From an uncultured Sphingomonadaceae bacterium (GTDB lineage Bacteria; Pseudomonadota; Alphaproteobacteria; Sphingomonadales; Sphingomonadaceae), in the NCBI GenBank assembly GCA_947493195.1, contig CANLQG010000001.1, positions 248,001-312,000 of the forward strand: a stretch of 64,000 nt of DNA, given 5' to 3'. Below are positions 12,701-27,700 of this stretch, one piece after another. Every line of letters starts with the position of its first letter. The first letter of the stretch is position 1. The notes under the pieces were generated by a model. It was not told where the DNA came from and ran no database searches. It worked only from the letters and a program-made list of their open reading frames with translations. Position numbers and translations under genes: made by a program.

Positions 12701-15700
12701 GAGCTGTCGCCGGATAGATACAGAGTCCCCTCTTCCGGATAGTCGCCGACATACATGGAACGGGCCGGATCGAGCGAGGCGATGATCTGGCGGGTGCCGC
12801 CCGCAGGCAACAGCGTGACGGTGTCGGGATAGGCATCGAGACCGTAAACCGAGGTGAGGATTTCACTTAACGTCTCGGGCAGTCCGGCGCTGACCACAGT
12901 CGCAGCAGAGATATTCCCCCGGCTGACCTGCAGATAGGTGGAACCCGGCCCCACCGGTCGCAGCAAACCACCCTCGCCCAGCGTTGCCACGGCGGTGTCG
13001 CCAACCTTGGCCTCGACATAAGAATAGGGCAGGAAAACTTCCGCCTGGTCCGCGAATGTGCCGACAAGGCCGATGCGGAACTGCTCGCCGATGGAATTGA
13101 ATTTCAGGTCGCGCACCTCGAAATCGATGGCTGTGAGCGGCGCGTCGGAAACATTGATATCGATAATGCCGGCAGCAGATGTGCCGTAACCGTCATCCGC
13201 CGAAACCCGGACGCTGGCCGCGCCATCATAGCCCGCATCGGGCGTGAAGATCAGGCCGCGCCCATCGGTGGTAAGCCGGGCCGTGCCGCCGGTCACATCG
13301 ACAATGCGGTAGTACAACCGGTCGCCATCGGGATCGGTGGCTACATCGGAAAGGTCGATCCAGGCAGGCAGGTCGACATGGGTCAGGACATCGGCCAGCT
13401 CTTCCGCCAGTTGCGGCGGCAGGTTGGCAAGGAAGCCGTAGTTGGCCGCCAGCAGCTGCCTGTCGGATGCGCCGATTACGCCGTCACCATCGATGTCGCT
13501 GCTCTGGGCAGCAGCCGCAAGGGCATTGCTGTCGGCACCGTCCACCCGCCCATCAGCTGTGATGTCGCCTGCAATGCGCAGGTCCAGCGTATAGCCCCCG
13601 CTGCCGGTTAGTGTCAGCAGGTTCAGGCCTGCAGCCTCGATAGCGAAGAGCGATATGGTTTCGCCGCTACCACTCTCGCGCGAGAGCAGCCGCGCCCCGG
13701 CGATGGCCGCATCGGCATCGCCCGTGGTAGCCACCCTCAGCACCACGATGCCACTCTGGGTCTTGGCAATCTCGCTACTGCGGATCGTGAAGGCAAATGT
13801 TGCCGCGCCTTCCGCCGGGAAATCGCCGTTCAGCGGATTACCGGTAAATGCTGCCGCCGTCCCGAGATTGCCGATGATCGGCGCGGTGCTCACCTCGCCA
13901 TCGCTGCTGTAGGAGATACTGCGCCCGCTGCCCGCACCCGGCAATTCGAGTTCCAGTCCGCCCTCGCCATAGGCGTAGCGTGTGCCCTCTCCGGTGGAGA
14001 GGTTGCGCGTGCCCGCCAGCTTCCCCGCAGCGTCGTATTCGAACACGACACTGACCCCGTCGGGCGATGTCATGCGGGTGATGTTCCCTGCCTGATCGCG
14101 CACGAAGGAAAGGGTTTCCCCGCCCAGCGCGGTGATGCCGCTGTCACCGACAAGCAAATTGCCCGAGGCGGTTTCTATGGCCACGGTGCCGCGGCGGGAA
14201 TCGATGATGAAGGCCGTACCGTCGGGCGATACCAAGCGATAGTCGCTATCACCGAATATCGCGGCAGCCGGGTTGTAGGCGATGCCTGTTTCGACGGAGA
14301 AGAACTTCGCTCCTACCTGGCGAAGCTGCACATTTGCGCTTTGCAGCACGTAACCATGATCGCCATCGGCGACGAAAGCCGGGCGATAGAAGGTCTGCCC
14401 GCCGATCACTTCTGCAACTGGCGCAAAGGTGAATCCGGCACGCTCGCCCGTGGGCAGGGTTAGGTAGACGCGGGTGCCCAGTTCGAATGCGGGCGCGCTC
14501 CCATCGGCCGCCAGGCGGTCGCCCGCTGCGCTCTGCACGTCCATGTCGATGCCGAGGTAGGACCACTCGCCTGTGATTGAGTCGTAACGCCGCACGAGGT
14601 CGAACGGGATACCGCCCACGGTGCCGCTGAAATCCGTGCCCTGCGTCACGAAACGGCCGATCTTGTCCTCTCCGGTCAGCAGCTCGATATCGGCGCTGGC
14701 CACGCTGGTGCGACCGGAAATGTCCTGCGCGGTAAGCCGCAGGGCATAGAAACCATCGGGCAGGCGACGCGGATCAAGATTGCCGAGCACATCAGCCTGC
14801 GGACTATCGCCGCGCGCCAGTTCGACCACGCTGCCATCGTCGCCCAGCAGTTCAAGGGTCCAGAAATCGAGGTTGGAATCCGCAATCGAGCCGGAAATCG
14901 CCAGCGGCTCGCGCACCAGTGCATCGGAAAATGTCGTGGCAAGCGAGACGACAGGCGCGCTCGTATCCTCCGGATCGCGGACCTTGAGTTCGCGCGTCAC
15001 GGTGCGTTCGCCGCCATCGGCATCCCGCACGGTCGCCACGAGCACGTATTTGCCCGGCGCATCCGGCGTGATCGTGGCGCGGCCATTCTCGCCGATGGTG
15101 ACCGGCTGTCCGTCAAGTTGCAGGGTGGTTTCCACGATCTCGGACAGGCTGTCGGCCTGCACGGTCACCAGAACATGTTGGCCCGGCACCGGTGCGAAAC
15201 TGGGTGTCAGCTCGATCCGTACCACCGGGGCCACCGGTTCCAGCAGCGCGCGCAGCAGGATAACCTTCGTCGTCGTGGTCTCGCCGTCGTCCACCTTCAG
15301 GCGGACGACATAATCGCCAATCTGGCCGGGACCCGGTGTCCAGGCGAACTCGCCGGTTTCCGGGTCTATCGTAGCACCTTCCGGCAGGTCATCGGCGGTG
15401 AAAGTCAGCACGTCGTTTGTGTCGGCATCAGCGGCATCGATGAAGAAGCGCTTTTCCTCACCGATCACGAACGCATGGAAACCTTCGCTGATTACAGGCG
15501 CGCGGTTGATGTCCGCCACCCGGATGAGGATCTCGATCTCGTCGGTCGCGCCCGACGGATCGACGGCGCGCAGTTTCAGCACATGGTCGCCCTGCTGGTC
15601 ATACCTAGGTGTCCATTGCACTTCGCCGCGACTGGCGACGAACAATGCCCCTTCGGGAAGGCCGCTGACCACCGAGAGCTGCACCGGATCGCCATCAGGA

Positions 15701-18700
15701 TCGCTGGCAATCGCGCGGAAGACCAGGTCGGATCCTTCGCGCACCAGTTGCAGGCCCATGGGTATGAAAATCGGCGCCTGGTTGACGTCCTCCACCGTCA
15801 GTTCGACGGTTTCGCTGCTCGACATGTTGCCGTCGCTTGCAGTGAAGGTCACCTGGTACACGCCGGAGGCATTGCCAGCAGGCGTCCACGAGAATTCGCC
15901 GGTGGCGGGATCCAGTACCGCACCAGCCGGCGCACCTGCCATGCTGAAGGTCAGCACATCGCCATCGGGATCGCTGCCGCGCAGGGTGAAGGTCAGTTCC
16001 TCGCCTTCGAGCACGCTCCTGTTGCCGACCGGCGCAATCTGCGGCCCCGCATTGGCGGCGCGCACGACCACGTTGAATACGGCGTTGTCGCTGGCGGGGT
16101 CGGTCAGGCCGTTGCCGCTGTCGGTAACGGTCACGCCGGCCGTATAAGTACCTGCATCGCCAGTGCCGGGGGTGAATTTGAGCAGCGCCTGGCCATAGAC
16201 CGCAGTGGGGGTGATGGTGGCACCGGGCAGGCCGGATACCGCATAGGCCAGAGCATCCTCATCCATGTCGGAAACATCGACGAGAATTTCCGTCGTCTGG
16301 CCAATCAGCGCTACGACATCGCCGAGGTAGGCGATTTCGGGTGCCTCGTTGTCACTGGTGACGGAGATGTTGAAGACATAGCCACCCGTCAGCGGATCGC
16401 CCGTGCCGTCGCCATCGTCAGTGGCGAGCAGGACGATGGTATAATCGCCGCGCGTGTTCGCGCCGGGGGAAAGCTGCAGCAGACCGGTGCCGTCACCGTT
16501 GTCGGTAAATTCGATGAAGCCGGGAAGCGGACGATAGGGGCTTTCGTTGATCGCCTGCAGCACCAGCGGGTTGCCATCTGCATCGGTCGCGCTGACGGGG
16601 ATGTCCACCGTGCTGCCACGCGCGATGGTGACATTGTCGACCGGCGCCACCTGCGGACGGCGGTTCTGGTTGAAGACGGTGATCGGCACCTCGATCTCGG
16701 TCGATAGCGGTTCTTCGCCATCGCCATTATCCGTCGCCCGGAAGCGAACGATGTGCTCGCCCGCCTGCGCATCGGTTGGCGTCCAGTTGAACTGCAGGGT
16801 TTCGGGATCGAAGGTTGCCCCCGCTGGCAGATCGCCGATCACCTCTACCGTTACCGTTTGCGGCAGGTTGGTGGTGTCGAACAACTCGTCCGCACCATTG
16901 CGCAGCGCCGGAGTATAGAATGGATTGTCGGGATCGAAAGCATAGGCGGTGAAGGCGAGCTGCTGGCCTTCCAGCACCTGCCACCCGTCCTGCTGGGTGA
17001 ACACGGGCGCGCCATTGGCATTGTCCACCACGATCTGGGTGGTGAAGCCGACATCGGTTTCGCCGTCGCTGACCACGAAGTGGATGTCGTAGACCCCCTC
17101 CTGCACGAAGGCGGGCGTCCATTCGAACTCGCCGCTGACGGGGTTCAGGGTGGCGCCGAACGGCAGGTTGTCGGCGATATAGGTCAATTCACGGTCGCCC
17201 GATGCGCTGGCCTCGATCTCGAAGCGGACGAGATCGCCCTCGCGCGCTGTCCTGTCGGCTGGCACAATCACCTGCGGCGGTTCGTTGGCCTCCGCAACTG
17301 CCAGTCGGACAACGATTTCATCACGCCCGGTGCCGTCGGTTACCAGGAACCGAACGTCGTAGGTGCCAGCGGCCTCGTACCCTGCCAGCCAGGAGAAGGA
17401 CCTGGCGGCAGGATCGAACACCGCGCCGCCGGGCAGGCCATCCGCAATGAAGGTAAGCGGATCGAGGTCCGCGTCGATCGCATCGAGCAAGAATTCGAAA
17501 AGCTGGCCTTCGCGTCCGCTCAGTTCAATCGGCGGGGCAACGAACTCGGGCGCGCGATTGCCGTTGGCAACCGTGAGGACGAAGCGCTGGAGGCTGATCG
17601 CACCACGGGTGTCGAAGGCCTCGATCACCACAGGGACCTCGTCGGCGGCGGTCAGCGGCACGTTCCAGATCAACAGACCAGTATCGGCGTCGATGGACAT
17701 TCCCGCAGGCCCGCTGAGCAGGCCGAAGTGGATTGCCTGCCCCTCCGCATCCACCGCGTTTGCTTGGTAGGAAAACACCTGTCCCAGTTCCAGCGAAGCC
17801 GTTGGCGCAGCGCTGGTGAAGACGGGGGCCGTATTCGGCAGCGTGCCAGCCACAATGCCGGGCACGAAGGACAGGCGCTGGTTGCCGGAAGTGGCGATGG
17901 AAACGGTGCGGCCAACCGTGCTCTCGCCGCTTTCCAGAACGCCGCCTGCGGGCAAGGATGCGCCAAGGTCGATAAGCCAGCGACCATCGTCGGTCTGGCC
18001 CGCTGCATCGACAGGCACGTTTTCGAACCCCGCAGTGGGATCGATGGTGAGCAGCGCGGGCAACGAAATGGGGCCGTCGGTCTTGTTGGTGACGACGACT
18101 TCGTAGGAGATCAGTCCCGTGGCACGGTCGAGGCGGGTATTGGTGAAGGTGATATCCACCAGCGCGGTGATATCGTCGAATGCGGCGAAGGTGCTGGCAT
18201 AGTCCGCGCCAAGCCGCTGGCCGTTCTGGCTGGAAATCGCCGCATCCACCGCAAGGGTGTAGTCGTCGCTCAGCAGCGGTCCGAAATTGATGAAGGCGGT
18301 GCGCGTCTGCGTATCGTAGGTGACGCTTTGTACGGTTTGCGAACCTGTCGCCGCACCCTGCAAGGTGTAATAAGAAGCATTAAGGACCGAGCCCGCATCG
18401 CTGGCCGAGCCCACGAACATATCCTGGTCGAAAGTGACCGACAGGAACGGCAGCGGCAGCGCCACCTGCGATCCGGCGGGTGGATTCGTGGCGATGACTT
18501 CGGGCGCGGTGGCGGTGGCGATGCGATCGACCTGACTGGACTGGCTGATTAGCAGTTCGCCCGCACTCGTAGCCAGCACGACATCCCCACGGGTGCCGCT
18601 ATCGGCAACGGCAACGCGTTGCAGCGTGGCGAGATCAACCATGGTAAGCTCGCTGCCTTCCACGGCGATCCCGTCGCTGCCCACGTCGCCCGAAGTGTGG

Positions 18701-21700
18701 GAGACGAACAGCAGGCCTTCCAGCTGCGTTCCGGGCCTGCCGAAGGTAAGCGAATCCGCAGGCGCATCGAATGTCAGAACGGTTTCGGCGCGGGCGCGGT
18801 CGGTGAATTTCACCACCTGTCGCCGGTCCGGCCACGTGACGGCCCACAGGTCGCCCGCTTCGTCGAAAGCCAGGCTGCCGACACGCAGGTTTTCGTCGCG
18901 GCTCCATTGGGCGAAGGTACCGGTATCGGGGTCGAACGTGGATACGCCGTTGTTGGTAGAGACGTAGATCGTCCCGTCATCGGGATCGACCGCGATAGCG
19001 ATGGTGATGCCGTCGCCAAAACTATCCAGCACCTCGCCGCTATCGGGATCGAGCAGCACCAGCGCGCCGCCGCCGGTCGTGGCCCAAAGCCTGCCCTGCT
19101 GGTCGAAAGCCATGTTGAACACCGGCACGTCAAGCTGCGCCAGGGGTTCACCAGCCACACCGCCATTGGCATCGAAGCGCCAGATCGTGCCGCGATTGGC
19201 ACCGCCCGAAATCAGGATGTCGCCGTTCGGCGCTTCCACGATCGCCATCGGGCCGATGCCGGCGTCGGACTGGCCAATGCCCGTTGCAAAGGCATTGCCG
19301 ATAAAAGGACTGAGGACGGAATCGAATTCGCTTGGCCGCGTTAACGGATCGGCAGAAGGCACGTTTGCCTGCGCGGCCAGGAACAGCGCGTTGCTGGAGG
19401 GTTCCGGGGAAACGGGCAGTGGCTGGCCGAAATTGGGCGCAGTTGTTCCCGGAACGCTGGGAATGCCGCCCAGATTGACGGAAGATCCGTCGTCGACCGC
19501 GTTCACGCCGGGTCGCGGCACCTCGCGGTAGCCCGCGATATCGGTTGCGAGCGCCAGGAACTCGTAGGTCTTGCCCGCCTCACCGGTAAAGATTTCCTCG
19601 CCGCTGGCCTGCGGCACCTGCCGCTGCCAGATACGGAAATCGCCGCCGTTCTCGGCGACATAAAGCGTAACGTGCTTCACGCCTGAACCCGCTGCGTCGT
19701 CCCTCACATTCCAGGTGATGTTGAAATCGCTGGTGGTGCCGATCCGCCTTGCCGTGATCGAGCTTTCGGGTGCGGCATTGTCGATAACCTGGCTCAGCAC
19801 CGTCGTGTCTTCCGGCGCAAAGCCGGTCATCACCACGCGTGCCTGCGCGGTGATCCGTTCACCGGTCAGCAGGTCGTCGCGCGGCTGCACGGAATAGTTC
19901 ACGAAACCCGCGCCATTGCCCTGCGCGGTGTTGGGCGCCAGCAGGCCGCGCGTCTCGTCCTGCAACACTTCGCCCGTCAATGGGTCGATCGCCTGGATCA
20001 GCCAGCTGGCACTTGCCGGTTCCTGGAACAGGTCTATCACCGCGCTGACGCGCAGCACGAAACCGCGCGTTGCGGTGAAGTCGATCTCCGCCTGGAAATT
20101 GCTGCGACCATCGGGAACGTCGATCGTGATATCGCCGATCTTGATGTCACCGAAATTGAAGGAACGCGGGTCGAGGTCTGGATCCAGCTCGGTGACGATG
20201 CGGATCTCGTTGACGAATGCGCCCGAACCCTCGGCATTCTCGAAGCCGACGGAATAGGGAAGTTCGACATTGCCCGGCAGCCAGCCTTGCGTCTCCAGCG
20301 TCTGCGGGCCGGTGATCGAAGCAAGGCGGCCAACCTGTCCCTCTTCCTGGAACACGTTGCTGAAATCGAGCGCGGCGAAGGGATCGCCATCGACCGGCTC
20401 CGGTCCATTGATCTGGAAATCGGCAGGCAGTCCGGCACCGCGCTGGCCAAACGGAATCCACGGCACGAAGATGCGGAAGGATTCGAAGTGCGTGGGGCTG
20501 CTCAAGCCCAGGTCATAGTCGGCGAAATCGGTGATGAGCGGAATGGGTACGTCCTGCACGCCATACTTGTCGGACTGGCGCGCATCCATGAACTCGATAG
20601 CCGCCAGCTTGCCTTCCTCATGGCCATACCACTGGCGCAACTGGGTAAAGAAGCCGGGCAAATCCCCGTCGGAGCGCACATCGCTGCCTGCCGGACCGAA
20701 CAGGATGCCCGACGCAAGCACAGCCATCATGGAAACGACATGCGCCTGCGTGCGGATCGGCGGGATTTCGCCATCGGGGCGCAGCAGGCCAGCTTCTTCC
20801 AGCGCGGCCAGGAAGAGATCGGTCCATTCACCCTCGTCCGCAGCCAGCGCCAGCAAGGCGGGGGCGGCATCGCCATCGGCCAGGATCGATTCCCTCAGCG
20901 CGAGCGCCTGAGCGGTCTGGAAGGCGACGAATTCTTCGCGCGTCATGGTGGTGGCGGCGGCGGTGATGTGGAAGCGGTAGGGGATATAGACGATCTCGTC
21001 CTTGCCCGGCACCGCAGTGTTGGCGTTGTAGAAGCTTTCGAAATCCAGCGCGTCCAGCGCCTGGCCCACGCCCGGCTGCTGTTCGTCCAGGCTCTCTTTC
21101 ACCGCTTCCCACCATTCGCCGATGGCTGCCTCGCCACCTTCTTCCAGGATCGGATCGAGATCGGCGAAGTGAATCGCCATCTTGTCGCGGAACTGGTCGA
21201 AAGCGCGATCGGCCAGGCCCTTCAGGCCCGGATATGTCTCAAGGTTGAAGGTAAAGCCGGAGAAGCCGTCTGCCGGATGATCGTAGAGGAAGCCGCTGGT
21301 CAGTAGCTGGCCGTCGGTATTGGTGATCGAGTCGAGGCTGAAGAAGGGCACGTTCGCATTCGGCCCCCCCTCCGCCCCGTCAGGCGTGCCGCGCACGTTG
21401 GTGAAGAAGTCGAGGAAGGGCAGGCCATAGACCCACGGGTTGTTGTTCAGTTCCGGCACGCCGACCTGGAAATAGGTATAGGGCGCATCGAGGTTCGACA
21501 GGTTCTGCAAGGCCACGGAATAGGTGGCCTGATCACCGGCGAGGATGACACGCGGTCCACCTACGCCGATGGTAACTTCCGGCTCGATCCCCCGCTCGAT
21601 CAGGAAGCGATAGGGTTCGACCGTCTCGTCACCATTTGGATTGATGACCTTGAGATCGTAGAGGCCGTGCGGAGCATCGGTAAAGTCGAACGTGGCGACG

Positions 21701-24700
21701 ATGGTGGAGGCGTCCACCACTTCCCAGGCAACAGGTTCATATTCGGCAATACCCGGACGCGAGAGTTTCAGGATCGCGTCCTCATGGAACTGCGCGCCCT
21801 TGATCGTCGCGGTAACGTATTTGCCATCACCGCCGGTATCAGTATCGATATCGGTGATGACCAGCGGCAGGATATCGGCGCTCAGGGTTACCTGGCTACC
21901 CTCTGCCGGTCCGGCGAACCCGCGCACCAGCACGTAATATACACCCGGTTCGGTGTCGGGAACGATGGCGGTCAGTTCCTGTGCCAGCGGCCCGGTGTAG
22001 GTGGCATCATACTGGGACGAGGTCGGCGGCAAATCGTGGCGCACGTAGACTTCGTTGATGCTGCGCTCGTCATCGGAGCCCACGCGCAGGCGCAAGGTCT
22101 GCTCGGGCGGCACCTCGATGCGGTAAAGCCGCTCCTGCCCCGGCTCCAGCCCGACAGTCAGCGGCACGCCCAGCAACAGCTCGTCCACCGAAACGCTCAG
22201 GGCAGAGGACGAGGCGGTGGTGTTGTTTCCTTCGCCCTCATCCTCGAACAGCTGGTTGCGCACGTCGGTGCGCACGATGATGCGATAGTCGCCTGCCGCT
22301 GTTCCCGGCAGCGTGGTGTTCAGGGTCAGCGAATAGCTTTCGCCCTCGGCCAGCGTTCCCGCATAATCGGCGCGGCCCAGCAGCTTGTCGCCGATATCCC
22401 AGGTCGCGTCGGTGGATAGATAAACCGCGTCGGTCCATGTGCCGCTGGCGCTTTGGGTGGATCGGTTGGTGACTTGCCAGGAGATCGACAGGTCTTCGCC
22501 CGGCTGCGCACCTGTTGGAACGACAATGTCGCTGACTTCGATGTCGCTTGGCGGCGGGCGGTCGATGATGACCGGGTCAACGGTGCCTGCTGTGTTGTTC
22601 CGCTCGTCGCTTTCGAACACGGTGCCGGTGGAATTGTAGCGTGCCGGATCGGTGACGACAAAGACGTAATAGGCATCGGTGCCAAGGTTGGTCGGCATCG
22701 TCAGGTCGAGCGAGACATCATAGCTTTCGCCCGCGCCGAGGCCGCCATTGTGCCGCACGCTGCCAAGGAACCTGTCAGAGGTCAGGTCGAGGAGCGGGTC
22801 GCGCGACAGGTAGATCAGGTCGTCCCAGCGGTTCTGCTGGGCGGGCACTTCGCCGCCGCTGTTTGTGACGGTGTATTCCAGCGTGAACTTCTGCCCTCGC
22901 AAGGCCCGCTCGGGCGCGATCAGTTCGGTCACTTGCAAATCGGGCGGCGTATAGGGTGACAGGGTTATCTGCCCCGCCGTGGTGTTGTTACCCTCGCCCT
23001 GGAATTCGCGCACCCCACCATCGGATGTGCCGGTGACGCCGCGCAGACGCGGCGAAAGGCTGCTTTGCCCATAGCCGGACTGGCGTGGCCCGGAATCGGC
23101 CATCGCGATCACATTGAATTCGCCTTCCAGCTCGAACGGCATCGTGACGGTAGCCGTGGCGATGTAGAATTCGCCCGGCTTCAGCGCGCCGGTATGCTCC
23201 ACCTCGGCCTTCACCTCTACGCCGGGAGAGGTTTCGCGCGTCATCAGCCAGTCTGTGTTGTCGAGCGAGCCGTCCAGCGACAGGTAGAGCCGGTCGGTCC
23301 AGCTGCTCTCGCGCGTTTCGCGATTGCCGACATTCTGGACCTTGAAGGAAATTTCGTAGGTGCCGCCGGCCTGCATGTTGTCGGGCAGGATCAATTCCAG
23401 GACCTGCAGATCGGGCTCACGGTATTCGACCGGGAACTGTGCCTGTCCCATATTGCCCTCGGGCAACTCGAACACCGCCTTCGCGAAAACAGAATCGCGC
23501 AGGGACGCGTTGCCGCCTCGATCCACCAGGGTGTAGGTCGTCGGATCACGGCCAATGGCATTGGTGAAGACGTAGACGTAGAACTCGCCCTCCACGCCCG
23601 GCGGCAGGGCGAACTCCGCTGTATTTGTGTAACTTTCGCCAGAAGCCATACCGGTGTTCGGCTGGACGATGGTCGCCACCAGTTCGGCGCGGTTCAGCCT
23701 GAAAACCGGGTCTTTCGAGATGTAGATCTTGTCCTGCCAGTACTCGGTACCGGCCCAGACATCGGCCCCGTCGTTACGCACCGTGTAGGTGACGCTGGTC
23801 AGCTCGCCCGAATAGGCCGGCATGCCGGGCGCAGCGGGCACGATGGAGGTCACGCGCAGGTCTGCCGGTGCGTTTGTCACGTCGGTGGCGGCGAAGAACT
23901 GGTTGTCGAGCCTGTTCTGGTCTGCCCCGAACTGGGATTCGACAATCACGTACATGCCCGCCGCTGCGGGATTGAGATCGACGGTGATGGAATTGGTGTA
24001 ACTCTCGCCCGGGTCGAGAGGGGTGAGATTGGCTACCGAGCCCAGATCGAAACGGCGCGTAGAGTCTTCCAGCAGCGGCGTATCGGACAGGTAGATGCGA
24101 TCAATCCAGCCATTGGCCGTTACATCGCCGCCGGCCTCGACCGTCCACGAAACCGTGAACGGCTCTCCGCCCTTGCCAGCCGCGTCGGCAGTCACCTGCG
24201 TCACGGCGACGTCACGCGCCGTCGATTGCGGCGGGATGCCAACGATATCGATAGGGCGCGCACGGTAATTGCTAGAATTGATTTCGTTAGGATCGTCGGG
24301 GTTGACGTTCACCGCCAGCGAGTCTTCCAGCAGCGTGCCATAAGGGTCCACCCACGGGGTTATGTAATAGGTGCCCGATGTCAGGCCGGTGGGCAGCGTG
24401 ACTTCCACTGTCCGGTCGTAACCCTGCCCTTCGACCAGCTCTCCATCGGAATAGCGCAGCGTCTTTAGCAGGATGTCACCCTGTCCCGGATGCGGCCGGT
24501 TCTTGTCGCGCGTCAGCCATACCTGCTCGGTCCAGCTGCCAAGGTCCGATGTGCCCTGACCACGGTTGGTGACGGTGTAGTTCACCGTCAGGGTATTGCC
24601 TTCGAAGGCCTGCTGCGGGGCAGTCACATTGTCGAGCACCAGATCGGCGAACGGGATCGGATCGACGTAAAGCTCGTGCACCGCCACATTGCTGGCATTG

Positions 24701-27700
24701 GTGTCATTGGGCCATTCGTCCACCGCATTGCCGGTGTCGGTCTTTACCAGCACGTAAATCGTGCCACGGAACCGCTTGGGCACCGTGAAGACATCGGATT
24801 CGGTGCGGTATTCCTCCAGCGATCCCAGCGCAGACTGGTTCTGGTGGGTGGACACCAGGATATCGTCGCTGGTCAGCTTGTCATCCAGCGACAGCCAGAC
24901 CTGATCGGTCCAGTTGCCGCTTGCCTCAATCAGCCCCTGGTTGAACACCGTGAATTCGATGGATGCTGTCGCCCCAGCCGTGACCATGTCCGGCGCGATG
25001 ATCTCGCCGATGCGAAGGTCCGCACGCGGCAACAGCGAAACCAGGATCGTCTCGTCGTCTACCAGCGTGTTGTTGCTGCCGGCAGCGCCATGTTCGTACA
25101 CCGTGTTGGTGGCATCGGTGATGACGATCACTTCGAACTGGTCGCTGCTACGATCGGGCAGGCGCATTTCCTCACGCCGCGAATAGCTGGTGCCAGCCTC
25201 CAGCGGCCCGGTGTAGGAATATGTGCCGATCAGCGTGCCCGGCCCTGCCTCGCCTGCCTTGCGCAGATAGACACGGTCCACCCAGGTGCCTTGCGCGGCG
25301 GCCTGCCCCTCGTTGCGCACCGTCCATTCGACATCGATGACCGTGCCCTCCACACCCGTTTGCGGGGCGGAGATGCCGGTTACCTTGAGGTCAGGCGAAG
25401 GGGCGAGAGAGACCGAGATGGCATTGGAGTTGCCAGCATTGTTGCCGGTATAGATGAACTCGTAGGGCGCGCCATTCGGACTGGTGCTGCCGGGCGCTTC
25501 CACCACGATGCGATAGTCACCCGAAATGCCTTCCGGCAGCGTGAAAGTGGCGGTGCGTTCGTAGCTTGCACCGGGCGCAAGGAAGCCCAGGTGGTTGTTG
25601 TTGCCCAGCTGTACGCGCCCCGATCCGTCCAGCCGTTCCAGATAGATGCGGTCGTACCAGCTGGAAGTGTTGGTGAGGCCTGGCCCCTGGTTCCCGATTT
25701 CCCAGGTGATGGTGATCTCGTCACCGGACTGCGCCGTGGCGGGTACGTCCACCCGCTCCACGAACAGGTCTGCCCAGAGGAACGGCGAGACATCGAAAGG
25801 CTCGGCCATCGCCGCGCGGTTCCCGTCGGCACCGTTTTCGAACACCGTGTCGACGGCATCGGAGCGTACATACAGCGTATAACGTCCGAAAAAGCCGGGC
25901 GGCAGGATCAGGTCGAGGCTGGCATCGTAGCTGGCGCCCAGATCGAGACCGCCCTCGTGCAGCAACTCGCCAAGCAGGATGTCGTCATTGTTGCCCAGCG
26001 TTGCATCGCGGCTGACATAGACACGGTCCACCCAGCTATCCGTCGCGCCGCGACCGGTGCCCGTGTTGGTTACAGTCCAGTCCACGGTAACGCGCGCGGG
26101 GTCCTGCACGGTCAGGCTGGGCGCGCTGACATTGCTGACCTCCAGATCGGCATAGGGTGCAAGGCCCACGGTCAGATCGGTGGCGGCGATATTGTTTGCC
26201 TCGCCCGCACTCAGTTCGGCAATCTGGCCGCCGCTATCGGTGCGCAGCAGCAGGCGATATTCGCCGCTGGCATCGATAGGCAGAAGCACGTCCAGCACGC
26301 CAGTGTAGCTCGCGCCCGCCGCCAGCGGCGCATTGGCAACCAGTTCGCCCAGCTTGATGTCGCCGGAACCGACAGCATCGTCACGCGACAGCCAGATCTC
26401 GTCTTTCCAGCCTTCCAGCGTGGTACCGCTACCGGTGTTCGTGATCGTCCAGCGCACTTCGATGACTGTGTTCGATTCCAGATCGGCATCGCCATTGTGG
26501 GAAAGTTCGCCGGGAACCAGATCCGGGTGGGCCAGCACCAGTTCGAGGCTGGCGCCGTCGTTGTCGTTCTCCAGCCCGCCTTCGAACACCTGACCGAACG
26601 CATCGCTGCGCACGATGATGTGATAGCCGTCATCGCCCAGCGTCTTGGGCAGCGTGACCAGCTGTGTCACTTCGTAGGCTTCACCGGGGGCCAGATCGAA
26701 GGCGCGGTCGACCGTCGCCAGCAGAGCAGCGCCTGACACGGTGGTGTCGTTGTCAACGTAGATCCGGTCACGCCACGGGGCAGTCGCTGCCACAGTGCCG
26801 GTGTTGCGCACCACGTAGGTGACCTCCACCGTCTGGCCCGGCACCGCTCCTTCCGGCACGATTACGCTTTCAACGACAAGATTGCCTGCGGGTGCGCTGG
26901 TGAAGGTGACGGGTGCCGAAACGGCGTTGTTATCACCCTCCTGCGCGTTCTCGAACACGGTCTGGCCAGCGTCGGTGACGAGGATCAGCTTGTATGGCCC
27001 CACGCGCCCATCCTGCACGCTGACGGGGACAGACACCGAATAGCTTGCACCGACCCCCAAGGAAGAATCGCGAGTGATCTCTGCCAGCACCAGGTCACCG
27101 TCGTCCGCCGTATCGTCGGGAGACAGCACTATCCGGTCGACATGACCGCCTGGCGCAGCGGCATCGCCGGTGTTGCGCACGCGCCAGGAGACATTGAACG
27201 TCTCTCCCCCCGCTACCGTGCCGGCAGGGCCGAAGACCGCCTCTGCCACAAGGTTTGGCGCCTGGGTGATGACGAAAGTTGAAACCGGATCGCTGGTGTT
27301 GTCCGCGCGGCTGTCCGGCTCGACAACCGCGCTATCGGCATCGGTTACCACGAACAGCCTGTAGGTTCCGCCGATGTTGGCTGGAATGGTGAAATTGCCG
27401 CTGGCATTGTAGCTGGCCAGAATTCCCAGCGCCGCGCTGCGGGGCAGTTCGCCAAGCACGATATCGTCGTCGTTACCCACCGTATCGTCCGCGCTCAGGA
27501 TCAGGCGGTCTACCCAGCCCCCCTCAGCTACGGCATCGCCAGCGTTGGTGACCCGCCAGCTCACCGTGGCCGTCTCGCCCCCCTGCACGTTGGCAGGTAT
27601 GGCGACATTGTCGACGCGAAGGTCGGCGTACGGGCTGGCGACAACCGAGGTGTCCAACGACAGGTCGTTGTTAGCCTCCGCGCTATAGCCGCTCGCAACT

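Noticed and set aside
24490..26736. A 748-codon open frame on the plus strand opposite the giant gene, with others at 16753-18552, 11083-12492 and 23065-24468
   Set aside because: They are antisense shadows of a GC-rich, stop-poor coding frame. Composition is typical of reverse-complement reading, and no domain is recognisable.
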